NCBI RefSeq assembly: GCF_000499385.1
Contig: NW_013651859.1
Location: 1-64,000, forward strand
From: Eimeria necatrix
Lineage: Eukaryota; Apicomplexa; Conoidasida; Eucoccidiorida; Eimeriidae
Length of the DNA stretch: 64,000 bases
Direction: 5' to 3'
Positions 43,782-58,894 of the stretch are shown in pieces. The position numbers and the translations under genes were made by a program. Below the pieces are notes generated by a model. The model saw nothing but the letters and a program-made list of their open reading frames with translations. It was not told where the DNA came from and did not search any database. Each line of letters opens with the position of its first letter. Positions within the stretch are counted from its first letter, which is position 1.

Positions 43782-45250
43782 TGTTTCCTGCAGCAGCAAG
43801 TGCGACCCAGGAAAAAAAACACGACAGACACGGCCCAAAGAGAAACAACAGCAACGCTAGACCACACCACGCAACACGAAGGGAATCCGCTGCCGCCGCT
43901 CTTGGTGCTGCGGCTGCTGCTGCTGCTGCTGCTGCTGCCGCTGCAAAGGGGCAGCGACTTCCGAGATCACGGCTCAGGCATTGCCTGTCTCGGTTTCCAC
44001 TGCCGAAAACACACTGCGTCTGCTGCTGAAAAAATGTAGAAGCAGCAACTGGGGTGCCTTCACACCTCAACTGCGGCTGCTGCAGTTGCTGCTGCTACAA
44101 GACAGCCAAACGGGCAAAGTCCGTGGGGCCAACCTGCAGCGAAATGCAACACAACACAGCACACAAACAAGATAAAAAAGAAGCTGCTCTCGCGTCTTCG
44201 TTGCTGCTCCTCAATTACACTGCAGGGCCAACAGGATGGCGTGGAGACGGCGGCCACAGCAGCAGAAAATAAGGCCGGATGGTCACGAGGGGCAGCTAAT
44301 GCGGCCACACAGTGTACATACACTCCACAGCAGCAGCCCCAGCACAGCCAGCGCGCCAACAGAGCCACTGGGAAAGAGAACTAGCGCCCCTGGCCAGCCC
44401 CCACCGCCGACCCCAGCGATCAGCCCTGCCTCGGGGACAGGAGGCCAGAAACCGCTAGAGCTCGTGAGCAACAGCGAAAAAGAAAGGCCTCCGTCACGCC
44501 GTGGCGGCCGTGGAAGCCAGTGGGAGCTACTGCAGGGGGGGCCCAGTCCTGGCAGGGGGCTCAGGACCGTTGTGGCGTCGGCCCCAGTGTGGAAGCACCC
44601 CAGGCGCACATGCAGTTTCACTGAAGCTGAAGGGTCTCTAGGGAATATGGCGTACCCTGCAGACTGCAATGGTGAGCCTTGAGAAAGAGAGGGGCGTTGG
44701 GCGCAGCGATGTGTAGGAGAGCGGAGTGCTGCTGCGGTGTCTGTGGAGAGTTTGGGAGTTGGGCGAGAAGAGGCGTCAGAAAGAGATTCGAATGTAAATA
44801 AGAATAGGCTGGGAAGTGGCTGCCTGCTGAGACTGCAAGGGAACGAGCAAGAGAAAGAGGGGTGTAGTGCATGCGGTGACGGGTGGCCCTGCCCGGCCGC
44901 AGGACGCTCTGTGGGTTTGAAAGGAAAATATGAGAGATACTTCAGTAAAGAGAAGAAAAACCGAAAAGGGGGAAATGCGAAGCAGTGCAACATGCAACAG
45001 AACCACAGAGCCCCCGCTCTGCTGCTGCGCAGGAGCCGTCCCGGCACACACCGCCCGCAGCCGAAGCAACAGTTCTGCGTGGGGACACACGAAATAAATA
45101 CATTGCAAACCCTAGACTTCAAAGCCCAAACCTAAAACAGACCGTTTCTTACTTCCACCTGGCCGGGCCAACACAGGGGGAACACATGCACTCTACCACT
45201 TCATCCTAGGCGCGGCAGAGGCAGCAACCAGCACATGAGATGCTCCTACG
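43782..45250. other. Upstream region of USP7; edge of the CAG-rich domain
   Basis: This should contain the USP7 promoter and 5' UTR. CTG tracts at 43915-43940 are among the last of this repeat-rich domain. A Cys/Phe/Leu/Pro-rich frame of about 280 codons on the - strand (44283-45122) overlaps a frame on the other strand and has no family resemblance, so it was not called. The words CAGTGTACATACAC (about 44311) and AACCCTAGAC (45109) are noted only. Confidence 0.45.
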
Positions 45251-46682
45251 GCGTGTTGCTGCAGCAGAGCCCCCGTAATTCTGCCGAATCATTGTATTTA
45301 TTTGAAATCAGGGCTCCCCTACACAGTTTACGTCTGCCATTGACGTGGGTAGGAGCTAGCGAGCCCTCGTGATGTGCTGCAATCTACATGGATGCATGCG
45401 ATAGGACTAAAAACTCAAAATGTCAAAGACACGGCGGCACGATTGAGACACCCAGGTGCTTGAGGGAGACCCGTGTGGCAAGTGGCCACTGTTAAAGGGG
45501 AGGCTCCTCCTGCTTGGCGCCTTCGGCGCCATCTCGTGACTCAGGTATGTCCCACTCTTCCTCAGTAACAAGCCTGTTGCGGATCCCAGCCGCAGCAGCT
45601 CTCCGTCTAATTATGTTGTGTTCGTGTGTACAATTCCGTACTGGACACTGCTCATTACGTTTTCACGAATTCGGTTAAGCCGTGAGCATCCGTTTTGATC
45701 TTTGATTACACGTTTTGAGTCAATATCTTCCTTCGGGCAGGAGCGAAGAAGGTTTTCTTTGCAGCTAAGCGGTGGCAGCCAAATGTAAACTGCAGCTTGT
45801 GGACAACTTCCGTAAAGACTCCTGCAGTTGTGCTTGTCTTGCTTGACATTTCCTCAATATGTTTGTAACCCATTCCATTCTCTCACTGGTGACGAAGAAG
45901 CAGACAATACCGCTTATATAAGCCAAAGAATGGCCGCTGTGTGCTCATAGATCCGTAAATTGTGAGCCTGTATACCTTACTCTAGCCGGCATCGTGTTGC
46001 TGAGGGAAAACGACGAGGGCGGGCAGCAAGGTTTCCGCGCAGTGGCTAGTTGCAAGTAGCTTCTGTTCTTTCAAGATAGAGCACACAGCATTTGTAGCTT
46101 TCTATGTCCTGTAAGTGCGAGGGGGTTGCTGCTTTGGTTCGTGAACTCTGGATATTAGTATGTTCCGTGTCTCGCATCAGAAGCATCTCATGGCTCTCTA
46201 TCCCATCTCGTGTTCATGTTGTGGCCAGCGTAGGCTGCCTTGCTACTAAAGCTGCCTCGAGTTACGTGTTATTGGTGTGAGATGAAGTTGTCGTTACACT
46301 GGAATTATTTTCGAGCCTCAGTAGGGTTGAGGTAGGGTCTTCAAACAAATCAGAAGCGGTGCCCACAGCGCGGGCTCCCAAAGCAAAATTTCGAAAGCGC
46401 AACTTTGATACAAGTATTCCGAGGCCTACGTATACTTGGTACGTTCTGGCTGGAGGCACATAGACTTCCATATGCAATGCAGATGGCAAGACGCCACAGG
46501 CGTGTGCACAAGCGCCCACTAGCAATGAAGCACGCCTGTCGCCTCGTACTGAAATCTCGCGTATTACAGAATGACGCCGTCATCTCTTACCAAGCTGACG
46601 TCTTGTGCTCGCAGAACAAAGCGCGCAAAGGGACTTAAAGTAGCTGCGATAGGTCTCATTGAACGTGCAGAAGTAGTGCAGG

Positions 46683-46760
46683 GAAGTTCTAGGTGTGGAG
46701 TTTGCTACCTAGTCACAAACGGGAGTGCTAGATCTGGAGTTTACAGCCTGTTCACAAACG
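46683..46760. repeat. 39-bp imperfect tandem duplication
   Basis: Positions 46683-46721 and 46722-46760 align over 39 bp, sharing GGAGTTT and ending TCACAAACG, with about ten differences. It is an old local duplication in the gene-poor segment. Confidence 0.7.
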
Positions 46761-49199
46761 TTCGGGGCTGCGCCTACTTGGCGCCTGTGGTTGTCACACT
46801 AAGTACCGCTGCATGGCAATCCGGCAAATGCTTGCTTTGTAGTTGTTAGCTGTTTCTTGCAGTTTTGGGCCTCTGTGGGTTGGCGCGTTGCGGTCAAACA
46901 CTTCTGGGGCAGTGCTGTGGCTTTCGATTTGTTCAACTCTAATTGGTAATGGTTGCAGACTCCTGCTCGTGCTGGCCAAATGCAGCACAGCCAGTGTTTG
47001 TTGCCCTCTTTAGTCTGAGGTGCAGCTCTTTGCGGTCAAAGAGCAATCATGTGCATAGCATAGTCTGCCCATCTACGTTCAAGCGTGAGAGTGCAGCCAG
47101 CCAGCAAGATGCGTTGGATATTTTGTGCATTCGCAGCGCAGTAGAGGCTAAAATGCTCATCTTTCAGCATAGGTGCGAGACACGCCTTCTGGCTTCCTAA
47201 TCTTCTAACATGATAGTTTGCCATGGGACTTGTTTTACGAGTCGGAATCCCCTCCCACCATTTTATTTTGCCTCATTGCTACTTTGCGCCATTCTCAACC
47301 TAGAGTCGTCATTCCTATTTCGTGTTGTTCCAGGGTCTGGGTAAAGGCTCTGTGGGTTCCTAGAGACAACTACATACTACGCAACTGCAAAGTGGAAAGA
47401 TTATGGCGGGTTTCTCTGGTGCAAATCTAAACCTAGGGGAGCTACGAGGCACCATACACTGCGATACTCAGCGCAATATAAGCAAAAGAAAAAATGTAAG
47501 ATGCTCACTCAAAGGCACTGGCTGCTAAATTGTGAGTCAATCATTCTGCGACTACTAGAGGGACGGGAGGTGACCCCATTGAGGCGGTGCTGTACACCTT
47601 GAGGGAAATCTGCGTCTCTGCACAGCCCCTACCCGTCAGCTTAAACGGTCTTCACATTTTTGTGAACTGCAAACGCCTACTATGCAGGTTTTAATCATGC
47701 TGAGGGCTCACTTATTAGCACGCAAAATAACCGCAACCGCTATTCCTGTCAGCGTACGATAGCAACTCCTCCAGCGGTCCACAGCTCGTGCCCGTTCAAG
47801 CATAAAAAGACTTTATACAGCAATTTCTCCAAAGTTTTGCGGAGCCAGCATAGGCGCACGAAACGGACGCATTACTAGTTTCTCCTGGTTTTTTAACAGT
47901 CCGCCGTTGGTCTCCTGGGGGCCCCAAGGCGCTGCCTTGCGCAAAAGGCGGGTCTGTAGGGCCGTAGCCCTTCATAGGATTTTAATTATTTTTTTGTGTG
48001 TTACATAGTAGTCCACACACTCCTATATGACGATACCTTCGGTAAACTAGCTAGCTTCACCGTGTTGGCCCGCCCAGGTAGCACGCTAGGGTTTTTCCGA
48101 CCTACCGACCATATTTCATCACGCGCGGGGGACTTGGCCCCGATAAGGATTAAAATAAACTCTCAAATACTTGATTTTAAGCCACATTGGAACATCCACT
48201 TTCCTCGAAGCTCGAGATTTCCCGGCTCCCTGTCTATGGGGTGTATATCCTGGTTTGTCCTACTGCTACTGGCCGAAGGGCGTAACTTCCTCCTTTTCGT
48301 TGAAAACACTCATATTAGCATCGAATAATTCAAATATGGGTTTATTTCCAGTCTGCTAAGAGCTGCATTGCCCTGCGTCGGTCTGCTGACCTAGAATGGC
48401 TGAAGGGGTGCTTGAGGCACTGCGGCCCAAAGCGCAATCGCCAGCCTTCCAGCGCAGACCTGGGACCCCACTTTCAGTTTTCGACATATTTTCCAAGGTA
48501 ATTCAAAGCATTTATTGTGGATTTTTCGATGCTCTTGAGGAAAAGCTAGGATTCGGTCAGCGGCTCTGTAAGCCTCTTGACCATCAAATGCAAGAGCATA
48601 CTGACGGGCGGAAACGTTGATGAGTAATCCGCCCTACTTTTCAATGCTTATTCACTAAAACAGGGCCTCTAATAAAAAACTGGATAGAATTAGACTGCAG
48701 AAGCACCCACCGACGGGTACGCCTCAGTAGTGGGTCAGAGTCCCTATAGTCATAGTGCAGACGCAAACCAAATTCATATTAGCATTCTGGTGCCGGCAAA
48801 ATGGTTCTGGTACTAAAAATTGTGGAACTCGTGCTATTGTAGCTAGCACACTGCTATGGAGTCGTGCGAGAGCTGGAAGGAGCAGGTCCAAATTGGGGCC
48901 GTCTTCACTGACCGAAGCGGCGCGCCTCTTCTTTAAAGCACGCACGAAATATATAAAATGATGTTTCCTCATAATTATCGTGCTGCACTTCAAATCTGAT
49001 GTCTCGACGGCCGACGCAGTGCCGCCGTCTCCTCCATGGCCACTTCTGACACACGCCTCGCCAGCATCTCCCAGGCCCGCTCCACAGGTGTCTTGGATCC
49101 TGCCGGTTCCTGCCGGTCGTTTTGTTTATGCCTTTCTTTAGCTTGTTTTACGGAAAAGTCGCAGGATATGCCACTTTTGTAGATTCCCAGAATGTCTAG

Positions 49200-49600
49200 C
49201 AGCAAGTGCTTGGCTACCATATCTTGCTGTGCCCAGTCGAACGCTCAGCAGGCATCATGCGGAAGACGTCCCATCAGAAACTCGCAGGAAAATTATCCAC
49301 AATCGCAGCACATCACTGATTTTGTCACTGCATAGTCAATGCGCAACTTCTCGTCCGTCACACGCGCTGAAGGCACATTCCTAACAGAGCCTCTTTAACC
49401 TGTGCTGTTCTCAATGTACAGCCAGTGAGGCTGTAGAGCTATGCGATGCGCCAGTATCCAAGACGGCTTCACAGGCGTGACCAAATGTCTTCGATAGAAG
49501 GTATTTGTTGCTCTGCACACACCACACAGCAGGGCCGTGCCCGCACTGGCCTGCTTTACATTCAGCATCTGGAACCGCCACTGTTGCAGGCAGCCTCTGC
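49200..49600 (-). mobile_element. Decayed Ty3/gypsy-like gag-pol protease relic
   Basis: On the - strand the codons at 49467-49441 read A-V-L-D-T-G-A-S-H, the aspartic-protease active-site motif of Ty3/gypsy polyproteins. Just upstream (about 49570-49525) is a Cys/His stretch resembling a nucleocapsid zinc knuckle (C...GQCGH....C). Downstream, in another frame, TDEKLRIDYAV (about 49361-49329) and LPHDAC-stop-AFDW (about 49263-49230) match the later part of such proteases. The frame is broken by at least one shift and three stops, so this is not a functional gene. No reverse transcriptase or integrase motif was found toward 45 kb, and no LTR was identified. The element's borders are therefore unknown. 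Confidence 0.5.
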
Positions 49601-52069
49601 TTTCGGGCGGGATGACTCTTAGCTCTACGGTACCTAGAAGTTCGCCTTCACCCCAGCGTTCTCTGCCAATTAGGCGTGCTGGTTGTTTCTAACGCTGGGT
49701 TGCGCTACTCCGGGGCTTCCTGGGAAGGAGCTTTTGCACTCAAAAGCTCCTCATCCTCTTCACTCCGAAGTATCTAATTTTGTTCGCCAGTCAAGGGGGG
49801 ACTCTGCGGTGTTGTTTCGTGCCGCAGAAGTTCGCACCACATTTTTTAGCATGTATCTGGAGCGCGCAGACTCTACCAACGTTCTGCAGCGCTACTTCAG
49901 GGGTTTGAATCCACTTTCACCACTGGCAGTGGGTGGAGGCCTTTCCCTTTCACACGACTCCTCGCAAGTTCTATCATGATCGAGGGCGTTTTTTGTGTAG
50001 CACCGCATTTTAAAGCATAGCTGGAACATCACCCCGAGCCCGTTGGTCCTCTCGTGCCTAGTGGGGCGCCAATCTTCTCTCGCTTTACAGCTAGAGCATG
50101 TGGATGGGCTTCTCTAGATATTTTACTATTGTTACTGTACCGCTTCCTTCCTTTTGTTCGACTGTACGGCCCGTTTGCCCTTGCAGGTACTTCTGCTTGA
50201 AGACCAACTACGTTTTTAGGTGCGAGCCAGGTCTTCCGCTGTCTCCTCGCATAGTGATGGTCCCACGATTCCGCCATTCGCTCTTTGCTTACCTAAATCG
50301 CACGAAACATTTTGCATAATAGAGACCTTGAGATCTCTTTTTATACTGGCACCTTGCTCCAACTGAGGTTCGAATTTTGGCGTCTATTCGGTGTAATCTC
50401 CCTCGCACTTGATTCTAGCCGTATCCTGTAGTAAAGTAGACTGGCGCTGATGAACCGTTACTTAACGAGTTTCGAGATGTTTAGACCTATTGTTTTCTTG
50501 TGGTGCATTCACTGTAGAAGGTCGAGGGCTCGCATCGCCATTGGCTGAGTGGGTCCAGAGTAAATCTCTGGGCCTAAATATGGAACGTGAGACAGATATA
50601 TAGTAGTGGATCATACTTGAGTTGCGGTGGAGCAGGCCTAGTTGAGTACCCACTTGCGAAAAAGCTGAGGGCTAATGTAAACAGTGCTACATTGCAAAAA
50701 AGCACTACACACGGTTAAATAGACCAAGCACTTGGCGTAGAAATGATGGAGAAGCTGGGAGCACTTAAAGGGACCAAATTAGACTTGAACGTTCTTCACA
50801 ACGAGTGTCTCTTTGGCATGGAGAGATTCGCTGCAGTACACGAGGTCGCTGTCATTCCTAAGACCAGGGCTCGGCTCCAGAGCTCGCAGGGTCTAACAAC
50901 TCCCATGTCATTCTTTGTTTTACACAGTTCATTACCAATTTGTGTAACTGGCCAGGAAGTTTCCTGAGGAAAGCGGCGCACTTATCGGGGTTCTGTGCGT
51001 GCAGACAGACATAAAGTGGGAGAAACTGGGGCGTACACAGGAGCTGCAGACTCAGTTCCCACCCCTGAACGTCCCGATCTGATTGCGAGCAGTGTTCATT
51101 GTCTCCACGAAACGTGCATACGTCAATTCAGAAGGAGAAGTCCCCTCACAAGGATGCCCAAAAGAGAAGGGTGAAACGTTGGGCCTTTGGGTCAGAGAGT
51201 GCCCTTACTAATGGCTGCGATCTGTCCGTTTCCTCTGTGAACTCGGGCAGTCTTTCTGGTAGGCCTTACCTGTGCTGCATTGGCGGGTGTTTAGGGCAAT
51301 GTAGATTACTACATCACAGCGCTGAGCCACTTCATCCACTAAAGATTATTCAATTAACATCCAAACGAGAGCTCTATGGTGGAGCTATAGTGTGCCAGTC
51401 TTCTCTCCCAGTGAGTCACTCATGCAACGTTTCCTGTGCAATTTTATGCACCGAATCAACGATCCAGGCACGCCTTGTGGATCGCTGCACTTTCATGAAA
51501 ACTTATTGCTAGATTCCGTTTGTAATTATTTCATACTAATGCAGCATTTATACTCTAAGAGTGAATGGACCATCAGAACTGCTTACTCGGGGGGTTAGGC
51601 GCGGAGACATACGGCAGCGACCTAATACAGGCAATAGGAAAGGGCCTACTTCCTCTGCCGCAATGAAATGAGGCAGGAAAAATGCCAAAAAAGCCTTCCT
51701 GCATAACAGCGCAGTTGTGGACTACTCAGATTTTAGGGGACAGCGCAGAAAGCACGCCGGCGCCAGCGGTCCGAATCACGCTCCCGCCAGCCGACCGCCA
51801 AAATAGGGGGCTCTCTCTTTCCTTTCCTCTCTTGAAGCAGAGAAATTTTATTAATTTTTAGGTTTGAATATTTGCTCAAAATCAGACAGAGTTTTGTGCC
51901 CCTCCAGGTGCCGAAGTTTCCGTCTCTTTCATTTTTTTTAAGCGACAGACGTCGCCGGTCCCCTGACCAGAGCTTGCGCCGACCGCTGCACTGTCATTGA
52001 CGCACTGTATATTTGCTAGTTTTCAAGCCTGAATTGATTTGTTTCGGGCTGACATTTTGAAAGTAAAAA

Positions 52070-53122
52070 ATGCAGATCAGAAAGAGCCTTCTAGCTCTGC
52101 TTCTAGTAGGGAGCGCCGCCTACACGGTGGCGACGCCGGCAACAGGGGACCTCAGTCCTCTACTGGTTGAAGAAACCGACTCCAAACCCAAAAATGGCAA
52201 GCCCGTGAACAAAGCCTCAGCTGAAGAGTCTAATTCGGCTCCACTGCAGGTGCTTGGTGGTGCCACGCGTGCAGACACAGCTGATGTAACGGAAATAGAG
52301 GCCGCCTTACAGCCTGTGCAAACGGAACAGCAAAGCACACCACAGGATGTACAGGAAAAACTCAATGCTGATATCAGCAACTTGATAGGCTCTGGTGCAT
52401 CCAAAGGCCGCATGCTGGTGCTTTTTGGCATAGTTCTCCTCATTACGGGCGTTAGCCTATCTCTGGCAGGGAACAAAAAAAGCAAAGTGACGCGAACTGC
52501 GCAAACCTCGTTCGAAACCACTGTACAACAGTCCATAGAACTAATGGATAAACTAGGGGTTAAATCGGCCTCAAAGATGGCCTTTGGATGCATCTTTGCA
52601 GGTCTCATTGAGCTGGCCCGCAGCCTCAGGGCCAACCAGAATGGACAGACAGGCAGCAAAGCCCCTACCTTGAAGGGCCGCCTAACATTGCTCTTTGGTG
52701 TGATTGCCATGCTGGTCACCATGTCTGGGGCGGGTGTCGATCTGTCAACTCTGAATGTGAGCGAACTCATCAAGATCCTCGGAGAATACCTATCCAAGAC
52801 GCACCTCGGGCTTTTTGCTGCAGGAGGCGCTACCCTCCTTAAGAGCATGTATGACACCATGGCTTACCAGCAGCAGCAGAAACAGCTGCAACAGGCAGAC
52901 AGCGACACCCCAGCGAGCGAATCAGAAGTCCCAGGAACCGCGGACAAGCCTCAAGCTGCTGCACCGGTTGATGAGACTGTCAATGCAGAGTCCACGGCCC
53001 CAAGTGAGAATGACACAGCTGGGCAGGCTGATGCTGCAAATTTGCCTGAGGAAGAAGCGACGGGTGAAGCAGCACCAACGGGAACCCCAGAAGCACAAGA
53101 AGAGAACCCTGCTGCTCGATAA
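52070..53122 (+). CDS. Secreted or surface multi-membrane protein, function unknown
   Basis: Single exon, 350 residues, not recognised. It starts with a clear signal peptide (MQIRKSLLALLLVGSAAYTVA). A polar, acidic segment (25-110) follows. Three or four hydrophobic stretches come next: about 115-133 (MLVLFGIVLLITGVSLSLAG), about 166-182, about 203-222 (LTLLFGVIAMLVTMSGAG) and a weaker one near 243-258. The C-terminal 90 residues are disordered and rich in Ala, Glu, Pro, Thr with almost no aromatic residues. The ATG sits in an A-rich context (GTAAAAAATG). Unlike its R-segment neighbours it has no homopolymer run beyond a short Gln patch. A membrane-inserted secretory product, such as a dense-granule-like or parasitophorous-vacuole protein, is conceivable but not shown. 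Confidence 0.8.
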   Translation: MQIRKSLLALLLVGSAAYTVATPATGDLSPLLVEETDSKPKNGKPVNKASAEESNSAPLQVLGGATRADTADVTEIEAALQPVQTEQQSTPQDVQEKLNADISNLIGSGASKGRMLVLFGIVLLITGVSLSLAGNKKSKVTRTAQTSFETTVQQSIELMDKLGVKSASKMAFGCIFAGLIELARSLRANQNGQTGSKAPTLKGRLTLLFGVIAMLVTMSGAGVDLSTLNVSELIKILGEYLSKTHLGLFAAGGATLLKSMYDTMAYQQQQKQLQQADSDTPASESEVPGTADKPQAAAPVDETVNAESTAPSENDTAGQADAANLPEEEATGEAAPTGTPEAQEENPAAR

Positions 53123-55621
53123 GAATTTGCTGTTGCCAAGGCTTCGGAGGCAAGCGCTGCCCAACCTTTGTTCGCTTTACCACAGCTTTTCAAACAGCCA
53201 ACATAATTAGCAACGGAAGTGGAGGAGCTAGTGGCGCCTTCTGGAAACTAGGAACGTGTGCAAAATTCTGTTGACGGTGCTGAGACTCGGGAAACGGCTG
53301 CTGCTGATAAACAGGTAGCAGCCGCTAAGGAGCTCCGAAAATAACAGAAACTGCAGCAGAGGACCTTGGAGAATAGAACTGGGTGCTGTAGGGAATACAG
53401 AGCAGTCACTCCTTTGATCTTGGAGCTGAGCTCGGTGCAGTGAATATTCTTGAACAAAATGCGCGCGCCTCTCTGACAGCGCAGTAAATGGGCGTTTTCT
53501 GACAGGCGGTGGATCCCAAATTTCTGCCCGCAGGCTTTTTCACACGTGGTTTGAGAATAGAAGCAGATAAGGACTTGAAACGTGATGGGAATGCGGTGCC
53601 GAAATGTACCACAGTGCGTTGCATTACTTCTAAAAGGAGTCTGGACTTCACCAGTCTTGCAAAAGCGACAATGCAGTTTTTGTCTGCTGCCTGGCTTCTT
53701 TGTCTATTTGTGAAGAATCCGTGGCATGGCGAAATCTGTTTTAATCACTGTTGTGTAGTACCATATGAGTATGCTCGATATGCCTGGTCAAGATGTGTAT
53801 ACTGAAACGACAATACATATTTGTTTGTGTTTGAGTTTTCAGTTTGCCAGCAATATGAGCAGGGTGTACTGGCATGTCATGCTATGTCTCCCCCTTGCTT
53901 GGTTACCTTTGCCACCAAAAACGCCGAAAATGCAACACATGTGAAATATAATTTGTGCGCGTTTTACACCGAATTCAGTAGAGCGTGCAAAGAATCCCGT
54001 TAGATAAAAAACCTTTAGTAGGTGCAGCGTACGAAGGAATTTTATGCAGGCAATTCAAGTATATCACAAGTATGTATCACCACAATCTAACGTAGTACTT
54101 CCGTGGCATCTACAGGACAGCATTCCCAAACGTAATAGCATGCGTACACATGTGAAAGCTGTATCAAGCTTCTCAAACGTGGCGAGTATCCAATGCTACG
54201 TCAAATCATCTGAGGAATGCCCGACAAGAAATATAGACACTTACCGTAAACTGAGGGGTGTCTGAGCCACATCAGGAAACGATATGTAACGTTTGTAGTT
54301 TAACAGACGTGCCTTGTGCTGGGGAAAATGCTCGCTCTATTAGCTCTCTTGAATCCAGTCCCACAAGACCTTAAACTTTAGACATGAGGCCGGCCTCATG
54401 AAGTGTCCAAAATCATTTATGCTCTGTCATGGATTTCACTGGGAACAAGGTCCAGTTAAGATCGGATTGGAGCTGCCTACATTTCAAGATCTGACAAGAT
54501 AAGCCAGCGCCACCTCATAAAACTTGTTATGCCCACTACAGGGCTCAAGATATGCCAGACATACACTCTCCAAGTAATGAAGAGTGAAGCCCTCAGGCGG
54601 ATGAACTGTGCAACCGCATTTCGTTCTAGTGAATCTTCAAAACTGCCTCAAGCGGAGATATCAGGCTAACTGGCCACAAAATACACTCTTTGAGTATCCG
54701 AATAGTTGGGCACACTTGTCATGCTTGCACACTCTCTGAGAGCAAGTTCTGCTGAGGAGGTCACAATAAACTTAGATGAGGCAGAATATCGCGTTCATAT
54801 ATTTCTTAATGGGCTACCTTGAGCATGCACTTCCCCTCTCAATCAATAAAACATAAATTTTCACCAGTTGCAGGTGAACCGGGGACGTAGGGTGCCCAGC
54901 ATGCAAACTGACAGCTCATTCTACAGCTGACTGCAAATGGAAATAAGCAGCATCTCTTAAGAATCTTGTTGCTTCGATGCACTCTTAGCCAAACGCAGCT
55001 GACGCGCCGTGTAGAACAGCACCGTCAGCCCGGCTTGCCAGTTGAACGGCCCATTAAGTGGAAAACGGACTCTGCAGATGGCTGGAAATCATTTTGACCT
55101 AAAAACTGGATTCACATATTGAGCAGATCTGTCTGTCATAAGGACGGTGCTCAAGAAGGACCATTTCGCAGCAAGGTCCTTCGAGTCTCGAGTCTCGATA
55201 TGAGCCGGGCCGTCGGCGGCTGAGGTGGGCGGCAAATTTCCACTTGATCAGAATGTATTAGTTTTTATTCAAGCCCTTCATTGTATTTTATCTTTTTAGT
55301 GACGGTAAAGCTCCAGGGGACTTTTTCTTGCCCTACAAGCTATAAGTCACCCCCCTCATGCACGAGCTTGCAGTGAGCGAAACAGCTGCGGCACTTACAT
55401 AGTGTTTACTGCCCTCCTTCAACTCCCTAACTTGGTTTCTGGTGTTTGCCCAACTCTTCATTGTAAAGTGGCCACCGAGCCGTATAGGGGGGCCCCCATG
55501 TGCATCTGGGCCAGCAGAAGCCAGGGGAGCAGTTAGCTCTCTCGGGCAGAGCGCCCACCACAAGTTGGTAGAGCCTTGAAACAACATCTTAGACAAACGT
55601 TCACCCCATATTCTTCTGACT
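53123..55621. other. Intergenic, no gene seen
   Basis: This is 2.5 kb between two + strand genes, AT-richer than the left half of the window. All open frames are short. It presumably includes a 3' UTR and the GMD promoter. No repeats of note were seen. Confidence 0.5.
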
Positions 55622-58254
<2,633 letters not shown>

Positions 58255-58894
58255 CTGCTGTGCTGCTGTGGCCGTTGCACTCGATACGGCTTAAGCAGCA
58301 CAGCATAATTACAATAGACAGTACGGACTCATGAGCTCAGTCTAGGGCAACAAACAAGAGAGTGTCCATCTCGGATTTCCCACAATCTTCTAGTCTTTTG
58401 TTTCCTGTCAAGATAAGGAGCGGCAGCAGCAACTGCCGTACCACCTCGGCGGCCCAAAGACAGCCGCTTCTCTGTGCTCCCCACACGTTTTAGATATTTG
58501 TGTTCTCTACATTGCCAACGTGAACCCCATCACGCATTTTTACAATGATGCCTCCCGACCTGTCTTACACCCCGAGTATACGTACCACAGTAAACAAGCA
58601 CAGAGCAGCAGCCACCATGTAGCCACGTTGTAACTAATAATAGCTACCTTTGGTAACAGCAGCAGTCGCTGCTGCTGTTGCTAGGACTACTAGCTTTCCC
58701 ATGATCAGGGGCAAAGATACACTATTTTGCATCTCCACGTAGAACCCTTGCTCATACTTGAGTCGCCCTAAGCATAAAAAAAGGAATAAGAGCAGCAGTG
58801 CCCGGGCATGCTGCTACTGCAGGAATTGAATTCTGCAGCTGCGGCAGCTGCTGCTGTAGGAGTTCCACTTTAGAGCCACAGCAGTTGAGTACTA
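58255..58894. other. Convergent 3' region; CAG-rich DNA resumes
   Basis: This is 0.64 kb between the 3' ends of GMD (+) and a coiled-coil gene (-). CAG/CTG words reappear from about 58420 onward, marking the return to repeat-rich DNA. No gene was recognised. Confidence 0.5.

Larger units (their letters stand above)
45251..52069. other. Long gene-poor segment without CAG repeats
   Basis: In 6.8 kb I find no open frame longer than about 140 codons and no believable gene. Composition is balanced, unlike the left 45 kb. This matches the feature-poor 'P' segments described for Eimeria chromosomes. Within it are a broken retroelement-like protease (about 49200-49600, -) and a 39-bp imperfect duplication (46683-46760). 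Since the nearby GMD gene is built of exons of 50-160 bp, another short-exon gene could be hidden here; I could not assemble one. Confidence 0.5.

Noticed and set aside
44283..45122. - strand frame of 279 codons upstream of USP7
   Set aside because: Cys/Pro/Leu-rich, overlapped by an opposite-strand frame, no family resemblance; possibly 5' leader sequence.
45105..45135. AAACCCTA/AACCTAAA words resembling telomeric repeat
   Set aside because: Single isolated copies only; no array of the TTTAGGG unit is present in the window.
46262..46525. - strand frame of 87 codons with a fairly protein-like end
   Set aside because: No partner exon or homologous motif could be found nearby, so a gene cannot be supported.
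49895..49925. GGTTTGAATCC word resembling a tRNA T-arm
   Set aside because: No acceptor stem, D-arm or anticodon loop can be drawn around it.
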